DNA of 43,740 nt from Allobosea sp. GTDB taxonomy: Bacteria; Pseudomonadota; Alphaproteobacteria; Rhizobiales; Beijerinckiaceae. Below, piece after piece: positions 29,091 through 36,855 of this stretch. The stretch covers positions 1 through 43,740 of the forward strand of contig NZ_JAFKFW010000035.1 of the NCBI RefSeq assembly GCF_017308015.1, given 5' to 3'. A model generated the notes under the pieces. That model saw only the letters and a program-made list of their open reading frames with translations, was not told where the DNA came from and made no database searches. The position numbers and the translations under genes were made by a program. Each line of letters opens with the position of its first letter. Positions within the stretch are counted from its first letter, which is position 1.

Positions 29091-29549
29091 TCAGGCCTTG
29101 CCGAAACGGGAGAGGGACGCCTCAAGTTCGGCGATCGCGCCTTCGATCTCGGCGCGCTGGCTGCGGAGCAGGTCGAGTTGCTCCACGATCTGCTCGCGGC
29201 TGAGCTGAAGGCCCCCGACGGAAGCCGCCGCTTCGCCAGCTCCACCCTTCTTGTCTTCGTTGGCGAGCATGGCGCGGATCTCGACGAGCGTGAAGCCGAG
29301 CTGCTTGCCCTTGAGGATCAGGGCGAGGCGCGCCCGGTCGCGCGCCGAATAGATGCGCGTCATGCCGGAACGGCTCGGTGAGATCAGGCCGCGTGCTTCA
29401 TAGAAGCGTAGCGTGCGCAACGTCACCCCGAAATCGCGGGCGAGGTCGCTGATGGTGAAATCGCCGGCTTGTTCGGCGTCGGCAGAGGCGGCGGCGGAGC
29501 GGGTTTCATGAATCGGAGAACCCGCCATAGCCAAGCTTTGGCGTGACAT
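29091..29549 (-). CDS. MerR family transcriptional regulator, probable regulator of fad operon
   Basis: 152 residues from the ATG at 29549. The longer open frame upstream has no family-like sequence, and AAGGA lies 11 nt before this ATG; ATG at 29528 is the alternative. The winged helix-turn-helix is at about 30-98: FTISDLARDFGVTLRTLRFYE, split as helix 31-41 and recognition 42-51, then ARGLISPSRSGMTRIYSARD. A C-terminal dimerisation coiled coil follows (117-148). There is no cysteine, so this is not a metal or redox sensor. MerR proteins of this kind sit beside acyl-CoA dehydrogenase genes in many proteobacteria (LiuR-like). The gene is closed by its own terminator, and the fadE promoter immediately downstream has the MerR-type layout. 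Confidence 0.88.
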   Translation of the reverse strand: MSRQSLAMAGSPIHETRSAAASADAEQAGDFTISDLARDFGVTLRTLRFYEARGLISPSRSGMTRIYSARDRARLALILKGKQLGFTLVEIRAMLANEDKKGGAGEAAASVGGLQLSREQIVEQLDLLRSQRAEIEGAIAELEASLSRFGKA

Positions 29550-29903
29550 GAAAGCTGCAATCCTTGCGATTGGATCGAATCGCCGACCTTCTGGCGGCAT
29601 CGATCGATGGCTCAGTGATACGGAACACGCTCTCGCTGCGTCAGGTAATACGTCGCCGGCACGGGGTAAGTTACCGTTACATGCTCGTGAAAGACGCCTT
29701 CCCATGGGGCATTCGTAGAAAATTAACGATCGAGCCCCCGGCTATTAACCCGCTGTTTACCATACCGGCCAAATGTCGGGAACGCGCATCGGCGTCGTGG
29801 CTTCGGCAACGGCCCTTCACGATCAGCCCAGATTCGCGCGGAAGGCGACGGCACCAGGGGGCCTCGCCCGCTGCAGACAACGTCCCCTTAGGCGAGCGAG
29901 ATC
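29550..29903. other. 354-bp intergenic region, MerR / PodJ-like divergent promoters
   Basis: No coding sequence is supported here. Visible features are a small palindrome, GGTAA-G-TTACC (29665-29675), a TTAAC at 29723-29727, and the near-CtrA site at 29745-29760. It is more AT-rich around 29715-29770 than elsewhere, consistent with a promoter for the plus-strand gene. I could not identify a confident -35/-10 pair. Confidence 0.5.
29745..29760 (+). promoter_or_regulatory. near-consensus CtrA site
   Basis: TTAA-CCCGCTG-TTTAC matches the alphaproteobacterial CtrA consensus TTAA-N7-TTAAC with one mismatch (TTTAC for TTAAC). It is 144 bp before the PodJ-like start, and another TTAAC lies 22 bp upstream. 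CtrA control of polarity genes is known in Caulobacter; here it is inferred from the motif only. Confidence 0.45.
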
Positions 29904-32900
29904 ATGGCCAACAGCTTGCCCTGGAGCGTGAAGGGCGTCGACCCCCGGACACGCGATGCGGCAAAGGCGGCAGCCCGCCGGGCGGGCATGACGCTGGGCG
30001 AATGGCTCGACCACAAGATTCGCGACGAGAGCGAAGAGGCACCTGCCTCGGCCGCCCCGGAACAACTCGACATCGCCGCCCTGTCGGAGCGGCTGGCGAG
30101 CCTGTCGCAGGGTCGGACGGACACGGCGCCGCGACAGCCCGTTTCCAACCCGTCACGCGGCGCGATCGAGAGCCTCGTCGGCCAGGCGGCTGCCCTCGAA
30201 AGCATGACCCGCGAAGCCAATGCCCGGACTGCCGGCGCGCTGGATTCCATCACCCGCTGGATCGAAAAGACCGAAGACCGCCTGTCGTCGAGCGAGCGCG
30301 GCGCCGCCGAGCGGCAGGAACGCGCCACCAACGTCATCGCCGACGCGATCAAGACGATGGGCGAGCGCATCGCTGAGATCGAGCGCCGCGGCATCGAGGC
30401 ACAGCAGACGCGCGCGGAACAGACTCCCCGCCTCGCCTTCAGCCGCGAAGGTCTTGCCGCCGCCGTCACCGACATCCGCACGCGCCAGCGTTTTCTCGAC
30501 ACCGACGCGACCGTGACCGCCCGGCCGGCGGCCGTCGCGCCCGAGCGCGTTTCGGCGCTGAGAGAAGACCTGCGCGAGATCGGCTCGCGGCTCTCCTGCG
30601 AAGGCCGTCCGGCACAGCCGCAACGGCCTGCTGCCCCCGCCCGCGTGGACACCGGCGCGATCGAGGCCAGGATCGGCCTGCTGGCCGAGCGCCTCGACAG
30701 GCTCGACCGGCGCGACCAGTTCGAGCCCCTTCTTAAGCCGCTTACCCGCATCGAGGCGGAGGTCTCGCGACTGTCGCAGGACCGGGCCGGCGAAAGTTAT
30801 CAGCGCTTCCAGCTCGAGATCGCGCATCTGGCCGCGAAGGTCGATGCGCTCGCCACCCGCGGCGGCCAGATCGCCAATCTCGACCCCGTGCGGCGCGACA
30901 TCGCGGAACTCCGGGATCTCCTCGGCGCCGGCGGGCAGGACCGCAAGCTGGAAGACCTGTCCCAGCAGGTCGCAACGCTCGGCTTCGAGATCGGCCGGCT
31001 GCGCGACGCCCGCCCCGACATGGGCGAGCTGCGCAGCCTGGCCAGCGCCATCGACGACGTGCGCAGCGTGGTATTGTCGCAGCGCGACGAGATTCCCGGT
31101 ACGAGCCTGCTGAGTTCCCTGGCGACGCAAGTCGACGCCCTCTCGTGCAAGTTCGACGAGATCGCCACCCAGAAGCTGAGCGAGAGCGGCTCCTCGCAGC
31201 AGAGCGACTACCTCGCCAGCCGCATCGACTCGCTGCAGCAGCGGATCGAGTTCCTGGTCGAGCACGGGCCATCCAACGTGACCCGGCAGATCGAAGCCCT
31301 TTCGGGCCGGATCGAAAGCCTCGCCGCCTCGACCCAACTGACGCAGATGATCGGCGACGGCGTGGCTTCTGTCGACCTCAACCCGATCGAGCAGATGTTG
31401 CGCCATCTCGCCGAGAAGATCGACGAGGCCGGCGCGCCCGGCGCGAACGCCGAAGCCTTCGATGCGCTCGAGCGGCAGATTTCCGGCATCGCCAGCCGCC
31501 TCGACGAGGCATCCGCGACCCGCTCGGCCGAGAACGGCATGGAGCGCACGCTACAGGACCTCGTCGTTCACCTGCGTTCGATGCGCGAGGAAACGGCCGC
31601 CGAACGGGCCGCGCTCGCCCAAGCAGCCAGTACAGCGGCCTCAGGCCCGGGCATCGCCGAACTCTCGAACCTTGTGACGGGTCTGCGCGACACCCACGTC
31701 TCCTCCGACAGCCAGACGCGGGACGCGCTCGGCGCCGTCCATGGCTCGCTCGAGACGATCATGTCGCGGCTCGCCAGCCTCGAAGCCGAGCTGCAGGGCG
31801 AACGCCGTCCGCCCGAGAACGGGCTGGCAGCAGCGATGCGGGCCGGGGATGCCGCTGTGCGGAGCAGTGCCGCACCCGCCCGCGACAATCCCGGCCTTTC
31901 GGTCGGCGTAGCCGCGCAGGATCGCTTCGCCATGCCGGTCGGCGACCCCGCCCGCAGCGAACCCACCCTGCCGGGGAGTGCCGCCTTCGACATTCCGCTG
32001 GAGCCCGGCTCCGGACGTCCGCGTCCCGAGGCTACGATCGGTACCGGCCAGGACCCGCAATCGGTCCGTCAGAGCCTGATCGCCGCCGCACGGCGCTCAG
32101 CCAAGGCCGCGAGCGAAGCGGCCGCCACCGCCCCTGCGCCGGCCGCGGAGCCGTCGGCCAAGAGCTCGGGCCGGCTCAAGGACATCCTGGAAAAGCGCAA
32201 GCGCCCGCTGCTGCTCGGCCTCGCCGCGCTGATCCTCGCCATGGGGACGGCGCATCTCGTCACGTCGTCACTGCGCGGCAACGGCGGCAAGACCGTCAAT
32301 ACCGAAGCGCGCAGTCTGATCGCGCCGCCGTCCGCCCAGCCCGAGGCTACTCCCGCTGCGCCGGCACAGGCCGCTCCCACCAAGGACCAATCCTCGGCTC
32401 TGCCCTCCACTCCGCAGGGAGTGCAGGACCAGCCCGCCGCCAGCAACGCCGTGCCAGAGCGCTCCGTCACCGCCTCGGCCGTGCCGGCCTCGGCTGAAAC
32501 CGTACCGGCGGCACCTGCCGCATCGACCGAACCGGCACAGCTCGTGACCGGAATCGGCGAGCTGCCGGCCGGGTTCGGCAGTGCCGGCCTGCGGAAGGCG
32601 GCCCAGGAGGGCGATGCGCGCGCGGTCTACGAGCTGGCAACCAGGGCCGCCGACGGGCCGGCCCACCAGCGGGACACCAAGCTGGCGCTGCGGCTGTTCG
32701 AGCGCGCGGCCGTCGCAGGCCTCGCCCCGGCCCAGTTCCGTGTCGGCAACATGTTCGAGAAGGGCATCGGAACCCAGCGCGACCTGTCGCTTGCCCGGAT
32801 CTGGTATCAGCGCGCCGCTGAGCGCGGCAACGCCAAGGCGATGCACAACCTCGCCGTGCTCCATGCCGAAGGCGTCGCCGGCAAGCCGGATTACGCCATG

Positions 32901-33245
32901 GCGACGGAGTGGTTCCGCCGCGCCGCCGAGCTTGGCGTCCGCGACAGCCAGTACAATCTTGCCGTGCTGCTCGGACGCGGCCTCGGCGCGCCGACAGACC
33001 TCGCCCAGTCCTTCATCTGGTTCTCGGTCGCGGCCAGCCAGGGCGACGAGGATGCCGGGCGCAAGCGCGACGAGGTAGCACAGCGCCTGAAGCCTGAAGA
33101 CCTCGCTACGGCCAAAGCGACAGCGGCGAGCTGGAAGCCCAGGACGCTCGATGCCGCCTCGAACGAAGTGACTCCGCCCGCCAAGGGCTGGGATCCCCAG
33201 CCGACCGCGGCGGCACCCAAGCCGGCCAAGCAATCCCGGACCTGA
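29904..33245 (+). CDS. PodJ-like polar localisation protein with Sel1 repeats
   Basis: 1113 residues. The N-terminus (PWSVKGVDPRTRDAAKAAAR, then RAGMTLGEWLDHKI) is the signature of PodJ-type proteins in Rhizobiales. A long coiled-coil/low-complexity cytoplasmic region spans about 40-640, followed by a disordered linker. One transmembrane helix lies at about 768-786 (LLLGLAALILAMGTAHLV). Beyond it are a Pro/Ala-rich stretch and at least four Sel1/TPR-like repeats (about 893-1056), for example AAVAGLAPAQFRVGNMFEKG and AAERGNAKAMHNLAVLHAEG. The C-terminal peptidoglycan-binding domain of Caulobacter PodJ is not seen. PodJ organises the old pole and recruits signalling proteins, so a role in asymmetric growth or division is likely. 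Monocistronic, with a terminator after it. Confidence 0.82.
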   Translation: MANSLPWSVKGVDPRTRDAAKAAARRAGMTLGEWLDHKIRDESEEAPASAAPEQLDIAALSERLASLSQGRTDTAPRQPVSNPSRGAIESLVGQAAALESMTREANARTAGALDSITRWIEKTEDRLSSSERGAAERQERATNVIADAIKTMGERIAEIERRGIEAQQTRAEQTPRLAFSREGLAAAVTDIRTRQRFLDTDATVTARPAAVAPERVSALREDLREIGSRLSCEGRPAQPQRPAAPARVDTGAIEARIGLLAERLDRLDRRDQFEPLLKPLTRIEAEVSRLSQDRAGESYQRFQLEIAHLAAKVDALATRGGQIANLDPVRRDIAELRDLLGAGGQDRKLEDLSQQVATLGFEIGRLRDARPDMGELRSLASAIDDVRSVVLSQRDEIPGTSLLSSLATQVDALSCKFDEIATQKLSESGSSQQSDYLASRIDSLQQRIEFLVEHGPSNVTRQIEALSGRIESLAASTQLTQMIGDGVASVDLNPIEQMLRHLAEKIDEAGAPGANAEAFDALERQISGIASRLDEASATRSAENGMERTLQDLVVHLRSMREETAAERAALAQAASTAASGPGIAELSNLVTGLRDTHVSSDSQTRDALGAVHGSLETIMSRLASLEAELQGERRPPENGLAAAMRAGDAAVRSSAAPARDNPGLSVGVAAQDRFAMPVGDPARSEPTLPGSAAFDIPLEPGSGRPRPEATIGTGQDPQSVRQSLIAAARRSAKAASEAAATAPAPAAEPSAKSSGRLKDILEKRKRPLLLGLAALILAMGTAHLVTSSLRGNGGKTVNTEARSLIAPPSAQPEATPAAPAQAAPTKDQSSALPSTPQGVQDQPAASNAVPERSVTASAVPASAETVPAAPAASTEPAQLVTGIGELPAGFGSAGLRKAAQEGDARAVYELATRAADGPAHQRDTKLALRLFERAAVAGLAPAQFRVGNMFEKGIGTQRDLSLARIWYQRAAERGNAKAMHNLAVLHAEGVAGKPDYAMATEWFRRAAELGVRDSQYNLAVLLGRGLGAPTDLAQSFIWFSVAASQGDEDAGRKRDEVAQRLKPEDLATAKATAASWKPRTLDAASNEVTPPAKGWDPQPTAAAPKPAKQSRT

Positions 33246-33309
33246 GTCTCATTGCGGAACGTCATGCTTTCGACGTGTTGACGCGCGAGGAAGAACAATC
33301 GTTTCCTAG

Positions 33310-33336
33310 GGCGGGCCGGAAGCGGCCCGCCTTTTT
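33310..33336 (+). terminator. rho-independent terminator of the PodJ-like gene
   Basis: GGCGGGCCG (33310-33318), loop GAAG, CGGCCCGCC (33323-33331), then TTTTT. The nine-base GC stem with a tetraloop and U-tract is a textbook intrinsic terminator, 64 nt past the PodJ-like stop. Confidence 0.92.
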
Positions 33337-33409
33337 CCTTTTCGAACCCAGCCCAAAAACTCCGGCAAGGCCCGCAAGGTTGGCCGTGAGCTTTGTCAGG
33401 GGCTCTTAA

Positions 33410-33429
33410 CCCAGACCGTCTAGTCTGGG
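33410..33429. promoter_or_regulatory. inverted repeat before the TauE gene
   Basis: CCCAGAC-CGTCTA-GTCTGGG, a perfect seven-base dyad with a six-base centre, 50 bp upstream of the TauE/SafE start. It could be an operator or a 5' leader hairpin. Confidence 0.45.
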
Positions 33430-33479
33430 GCTCATCAGGCGCATGCAGACGTCCATGCGCCGCCTTGCGAGGGGTAAGC

Positions 33480-34409
33480 GTGCAGATCTACCTGCCGATC
33501 GCCGAGCTGCCGATCAGCGTCCTGATGGTTCTCGGCCTGAGTGGTGCGGTGGGTTTCATCTCCGGCCTGTTCGGCGTCGGCGGCGGCTTCCTGTTGACGC
33601 CGCTCCTGATCTTCCTAGACATCCCGCCGGCTGTGGCGGTCGCGACCGTCGCGGCGCAAGTCGCGGGGTCCTCGATGACCGGCGTCCTCACCTATCTCCG
33701 GCGCAAGGCGCTCGACCTCAAGCTCGGCGGCGTGCTGGTCAGCGGCGGCATCCTCGGCACCGTCCTCGGCGTGCTGTTCTTCAATGCCATGCGCCGGCTC
33801 GGCCAGCTCGAACTCGTCATCACGCTGTCCTATGTCACGCTGTTTTCGATCATCGGCGGTCTGATGCTCTACGACGCGCTGCGTGCGATGCTGCGCGTCC
33901 GGGCCGGCAGGCCGGCGCGGCTGAAACGGCGCGGCGGGATGCATCCCTGGTGGATGGGCCTGCCCTTCCGCCAGCGCTTCTATCGCTCCGGCCTCTATTG
34001 CAGCGTGCTGCCGATCGCCTTGCTCGCCATCGTCATCGGCTTCATCGGCGCCGTGCTCGGCGTCGGCGGCGGCTTCATCCTCGTCCCCGGCCTGATCTAT
34101 TTCTTCCGGATTCCACCGGCCGTGGTGGTGGGCACCTCGCTGTTCCAGATCCTAGTAACGATGACCGGCGCGACAGTGCTGCATGCGGTCACCAATCAAT
34201 CGGTCGACATCGTACTCGCCGTGCTGCTGCTGGTCGGCGGCGTGATCGGCGCGCAGTTCGGCGGACGGGCGGCGCGCAATCTCAACGTCGAATCCTTCCG
34301 CCTTCTGCTGGCCTTGCTGATCCTGTCGGTAGGCTTGCGCTTCGCGATCGAGCTCTTCATTCCACCGAGCGAGCCCTTCTCCGTCGTCGTGCCGGAGAGC
34401 GGACGATGA
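33480..34409 (+). CDS. sulfite exporter TauE/SafE family permease
   Basis: 309 residues from the GTG at 33480, which has GAGGGG five bases upstream. The frame is open upstream but the extension is not conserved. The protein is an internally duplicated membrane protein: GFISGLFGVGGGFLLTP near residue 22 and GFIGAVLGVGGGFILVPG near 183 are the two copies of the family motif. About eight transmembrane helices are predicted, with a hydrophilic loop (about 136-170) between halves. TauE/SafE proteins export or import sulfur-containing organic anions, with substrates defined in few cases. It overlaps the next gene by ATGA and so forms a module with TIGR02186. A nearby Moco and sulfur-transfer cluster makes a sulfur-compound role attractive but unproven. 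Confidence 0.92.
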   Translation: MQIYLPIAELPISVLMVLGLSGAVGFISGLFGVGGGFLLTPLLIFLDIPPAVAVATVAAQVAGSSMTGVLTYLRRKALDLKLGGVLVSGGILGTVLGVLFFNAMRRLGQLELVITLSYVTLFSIIGGLMLYDALRAMLRVRAGRPARLKRRGGMHPWWMGLPFRQRFYRSGLYCSVLPIALLAIVIGFIGAVLGVGGGFILVPGLIYFFRIPPAVVVGTSLFQILVTMTGATVLHAVTNQSVDIVLAVLLLVGGVIGAQFGGRAARNLNVESFRLLLALLILSVGLRFAIELFIPPSEPFSVVVPESGR

Positions 34410-35176
34410 GGTGGCTCGCTGCAATCCTCGCCGCTTTCACGATCGGGGTTACGGCCGGGACAGCCCATGCCGAGACGCTGATCGCGGCAATGTCGAGTCA
34501 CCAGATCCAGATCACCTCCAACTATACCGGCAGCCAACTCACAGTGTTCGGGCTGGTCGAGCGCGACGGCCGGACGGTCGCGCGCGGTGACCCTTACGAT
34601 ATCATCGTCACGGTGCGCGGCCCCCGGCGCATGCTGCTGGTGCGCGAGAAGGAGCGGCTCGGCCCGATCTGGATCAACCGGACGCAGCGGCGCTTCCCGG
34701 ACAATCCGGTCTTCCTGCATGTCGCCAGCAATCGGCCGATCATGGAAATGATGAGCAGCGAAACCGCGCAGCGCGACCGCATCGGCCTCATCAATGCCGA
34801 ACGCCCCTCCGGCAGTTGGGTCGATCTCGACCCCGGCTCGCGGCGCTTCCGCGAAAGCCTTGTCCGGATCATGCAGGGCAAGGACCTCTACAGCTACGTG
34901 GAGCGGGGCGTCACCTTCCTGTCGAGCGCGCTGTTCAGTGCGCCGGTCGATATCCCCGCGACGGCGCCGACCGGATCTTATACCGTCGACATCGTGCTTT
35001 ATTCCGGCGGTGTGCCGCTGGCGCGGCAACAGACACATTTCGAGGTGATCAAGACCGGCATCGAGCAACGTCTGGCACTCGGCGCCTATGACTGGGCGCC
35101 ACTTTACGGGCTCGCCACTGTACTACTGGCGCTCTTTCTCGGCTGGGGCGCGAGCGTGATCTTCCGGCGCGACTAG
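34406..35176 (+). CDS. TIGR02186 family membrane-anchored protein
   Basis: 256 residues. A signal peptide (1-22, ending GTAHA) precedes a periplasmic domain, and one transmembrane helix (about 232-252) ends in the cytoplasmic tail FRRD. The middle contains the family-type stretches QITSNYTGSQLTVFG and WVDLDPGSRRFRESLVRIM. The ATG overlaps the TauE stop by four bases (ATGA), with GGAG upstream, so translation is coupled. TIGR02186 proteins are nearly always next to a TauE/SafE permease, but their function is not established. A periplasmic accessory or chaperone-like subunit of the permease is a reasonable guess. Its stop codon overlaps the moeA stop on the opposite strand (CTAG, 35173-35176). 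Confidence 0.87.
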   Translation: MRWLAAILAAFTIGVTAGTAHAETLIAAMSSHQIQITSNYTGSQLTVFGLVERDGRTVARGDPYDIIVTVRGPRRMLLVREKERLGPIWINRTQRRFPDNPVFLHVASNRPIMEMMSSETAQRDRIGLINAERPSGSWVDLDPGSRRFRESLVRIMQGKDLYSYVERGVTFLSSALFSAPVDIPATAPTGSYTVDIVLYSGGVPLARQQTHFEVIKTGIEQRLALGAYDWAPLYGLATVLLALFLGWGASVIFRRD

Positions 35177-36414
35177 AACAGTTCCGCGTAGGGCAGGAAG
35201 GACGCGGCCTCTCCCGCCTCGACCTGCGCCACATCCTCCGCCAGCACCACGAGCCCGTCAGACTGCGCGAGCGAGGCGAGCGAACCTGCCCCCTCGCCCC
35301 GGTGCTTGCGCGCGATGACATCACCATCGGCCCCGTATTCCAGCGACACGCGCAGAAACTCTCGCCGGCCCGGCTTCCTGGCATGCGCGAAGCCCAACCT
35401 GACGGGCCGGGCGATGGGGGGGGCATAGCTCTCCCCGGCCAGCCGGGCGATCAGTGGGCGGGCAACGAAGGCGAAACCGACGAAGACCGCGACCGGATTG
35501 CCGGGCAGGCCGATGAAGGGCGTGCCGGCGACACTGCCGATCGCGATGGGCTTGCCCGGCTTGATCGCAACACGCCAGAGATCAAGCGTACCGCAAGTCA
35601 GAACCGCATCCCTGACATGATCGGCCTCGCCGACCGAAACCCCGCCGGAGGTGAGGACAAGATCGCAATCGCACGCCGCCTCGCGCAGCCGCTGCCCAAG
35701 GCCTTTTGCCTCGTCCCGTAGGATGCCGAGATCGACGACCTCGGCACCGGCCCGCACCAGCATGGCCAGCAACATCGCCCGGTTGGCGTCGTAGATCGCC
35801 GCCGGACCGAGGAGCCCTCCCGGTTCCGTCAGTTCATCGCCGGTCGAGAACAGCGCGACACGCGGACACCGGCGCACAGTGACATGGGCCAGCCCAAGCG
35901 CCGCGAGCAGCCCTAGATCCGGCGGGCGCAGACGCCGGCCGGCTGACAGAACCTCCTGCCCGCATGCGACATCTTCGCCGGCCCGACGCAGATTGGCGCC
36001 GAGGACGATGCCCGCCGGCAAAACGACCGCGCCGTCGCTCGCGACGACATCTTCCTGCATCACGATGGTATCGGCGCCCTCGGGAACCGGAGCGCCGGTG
36101 AAGATGCGCCAGGCACCATACTCCAGCGCCGCTCGCGCCTCGCCGGCCATCGTCCGGCCGCGGACAGGCAAGCTCGTCGCCGCACCGGCCGCGAGATCGG
36201 CGAAGCGGATGGCATAGCCATCGACGGCGGAATTCGCGAAAGGGGGCAGGTCGCGCGGCGCGATCAGCGCTCGCGCCAGCACATGACCGTCGGCTTCGGC
36301 GAGCGGAAGTTCCACCGTGCCGGCGACCGGATGTACACGCGACACCGCATCGGCCGCCGCTTCATCGAGTGTGACGAGTCCGGAATCGGTCCGGCCGCCG
36401 CCCAATCGCGCCAT
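35173..36414 (-). CDS. moeA: molybdopterin molybdenumtransferase MoeA
   Basis: 413 residues from the ATG at 36414, the normal MoeA length; a longer frame to 36576 would overlap the tusA start and is not conserved. MoeA inserts molybdate into adenylylated molybdopterin, completing molybdenum cofactor. Motifs: FANSAVDGYAIR (59-70, with the catalytic Asp65), FTGAPVPEGADTIVMQED (105-122), STGDEL (190-195), the MPT-binding TSGGVSVGEADHVRD (about 250-265) and GLPGNPVAVFV. The gene is divergent from tusA over a 152-bp region and tail-to-tail with the TIGR02186 gene. Confidence 0.95.
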   Translation of the reverse strand: MARLGGGRTDSGLVTLDEAAADAVSRVHPVAGTVELPLAEADGHVLARALIAPRDLPPFANSAVDGYAIRFADLAAGAATSLPVRGRTMAGEARAALEYGAWRIFTGAPVPEGADTIVMQEDVVASDGAVVLPAGIVLGANLRRAGEDVACGQEVLSAGRRLRPPDLGLLAALGLAHVTVRRCPRVALFSTGDELTEPGGLLGPAAIYDANRAMLLAMLVRAGAEVVDLGILRDEAKGLGQRLREAACDCDLVLTSGGVSVGEADHVRDAVLTCGTLDLWRVAIKPGKPIAIGSVAGTPFIGLPGNPVAVFVGFAFVARPLIARLAGESYAPPIARPVRLGFAHARKPGRREFLRVSLEYGADGDVIARKHRGEGAGSLASLAQSDGLVVLAEDVAQVEAGEAASFLPYAELF

Positions 36415-36531
36415 CACGGCCCCCGTCTGCTTCGGCCGTTCGACCGCATCGTCACCCGGTTTCTCCTGATCGATCGCCTCTTCATCGGCGGCGCCGCCGC
36501 CGGGGTCAAGCGCCCTGCGGCAAGGCGACGG

Positions 36532-36560
36532 TTGCTGCCGCCCGCCCGGCCGTCCTATGA
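36532..36560 (+). promoter_or_regulatory. tusA promoter, possibly leaderless
   Basis: TTGCTG (36532-36537) and CTATGA (36555-36560) are 17 bp apart, matching the alphaproteobacterial housekeeping consensus. The tusA ATG begins only six bases after the -10, at the predicted transcription start, and no Shine-Dalgarno is present. A leaderless mRNA is therefore likely if this promoter is used. Confidence 0.5.
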
Positions 36561-36566
36561 AGCAGC

Positions 36567-36824
36567 ATGACGACAACGGCCCCGGCGGGCGCGACCATCG
36601 ATACCATTCCGCTCGACCTGCGCGGCCTGAAATGCCCGCTCCCGGTGCTGCGCGTCCGCAAGGCGCTCATCGCCGCGCGGGCCGGCAGCATCATCATCGT
36701 GCACTGCACCGATCCGATGGCGGCGATCGACCTACCGAACCTCGCGCGCGAGACCGGGAGTGCCATCGAGCGCCAGGGAGATATGGATGGGGCGCTCGTC
36801 TTCCATATCCGCAAGGCAGCCTAG
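36567..36824 (+). CDS. tusA: sulfur-carrier protein TusA family
   Basis: 85 residues. The family signature CPLPVLRVRKAL starts at Cys23, the persulfide-carrying residue, with the conserved Asp-Leu-Arg-Gly-Leu-Lys before it and a TDPMAAIDLPN segment at about 48-58. TusA receives sulfur from a cysteine desulfurase and hands it on, in 2-thiouridine tRNA modification and in molybdenum cofactor and other sulfur pathways. Its position between moeA and the Mrp ATPase, with mobA nearby, favours a cofactor or sulfur-trafficking role. Without neighbours TusBCDE the tRNA role cannot be judged. The start has no ribosome-binding site. Confidence 0.93.
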   Translation: MTTTAPAGATIDTIPLDLRGLKCPLPVLRVRKALIAARAGSIIIVHCTDPMAAIDLPNLARETGSAIERQGDMDGALVFHIRKAA

Positions 36825-36855
36825 CCGCCCGGACCAGCCAACGGAGTGCAACGAA

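Noticed and set aside
33443-35176. A single 577-codon protein covering TauE and TIGR02186
   Set aside because: The upstream part is the wrong frame of the TauE gene and gives Arg/Pro-rich nonsense. The real TIGR02186 start is the ATG at 34406 with signal peptide.
36415-36576. Longer MoeA start
   Set aside because: Would overlap the tusA start and its promoter and adds no conserved sequence.
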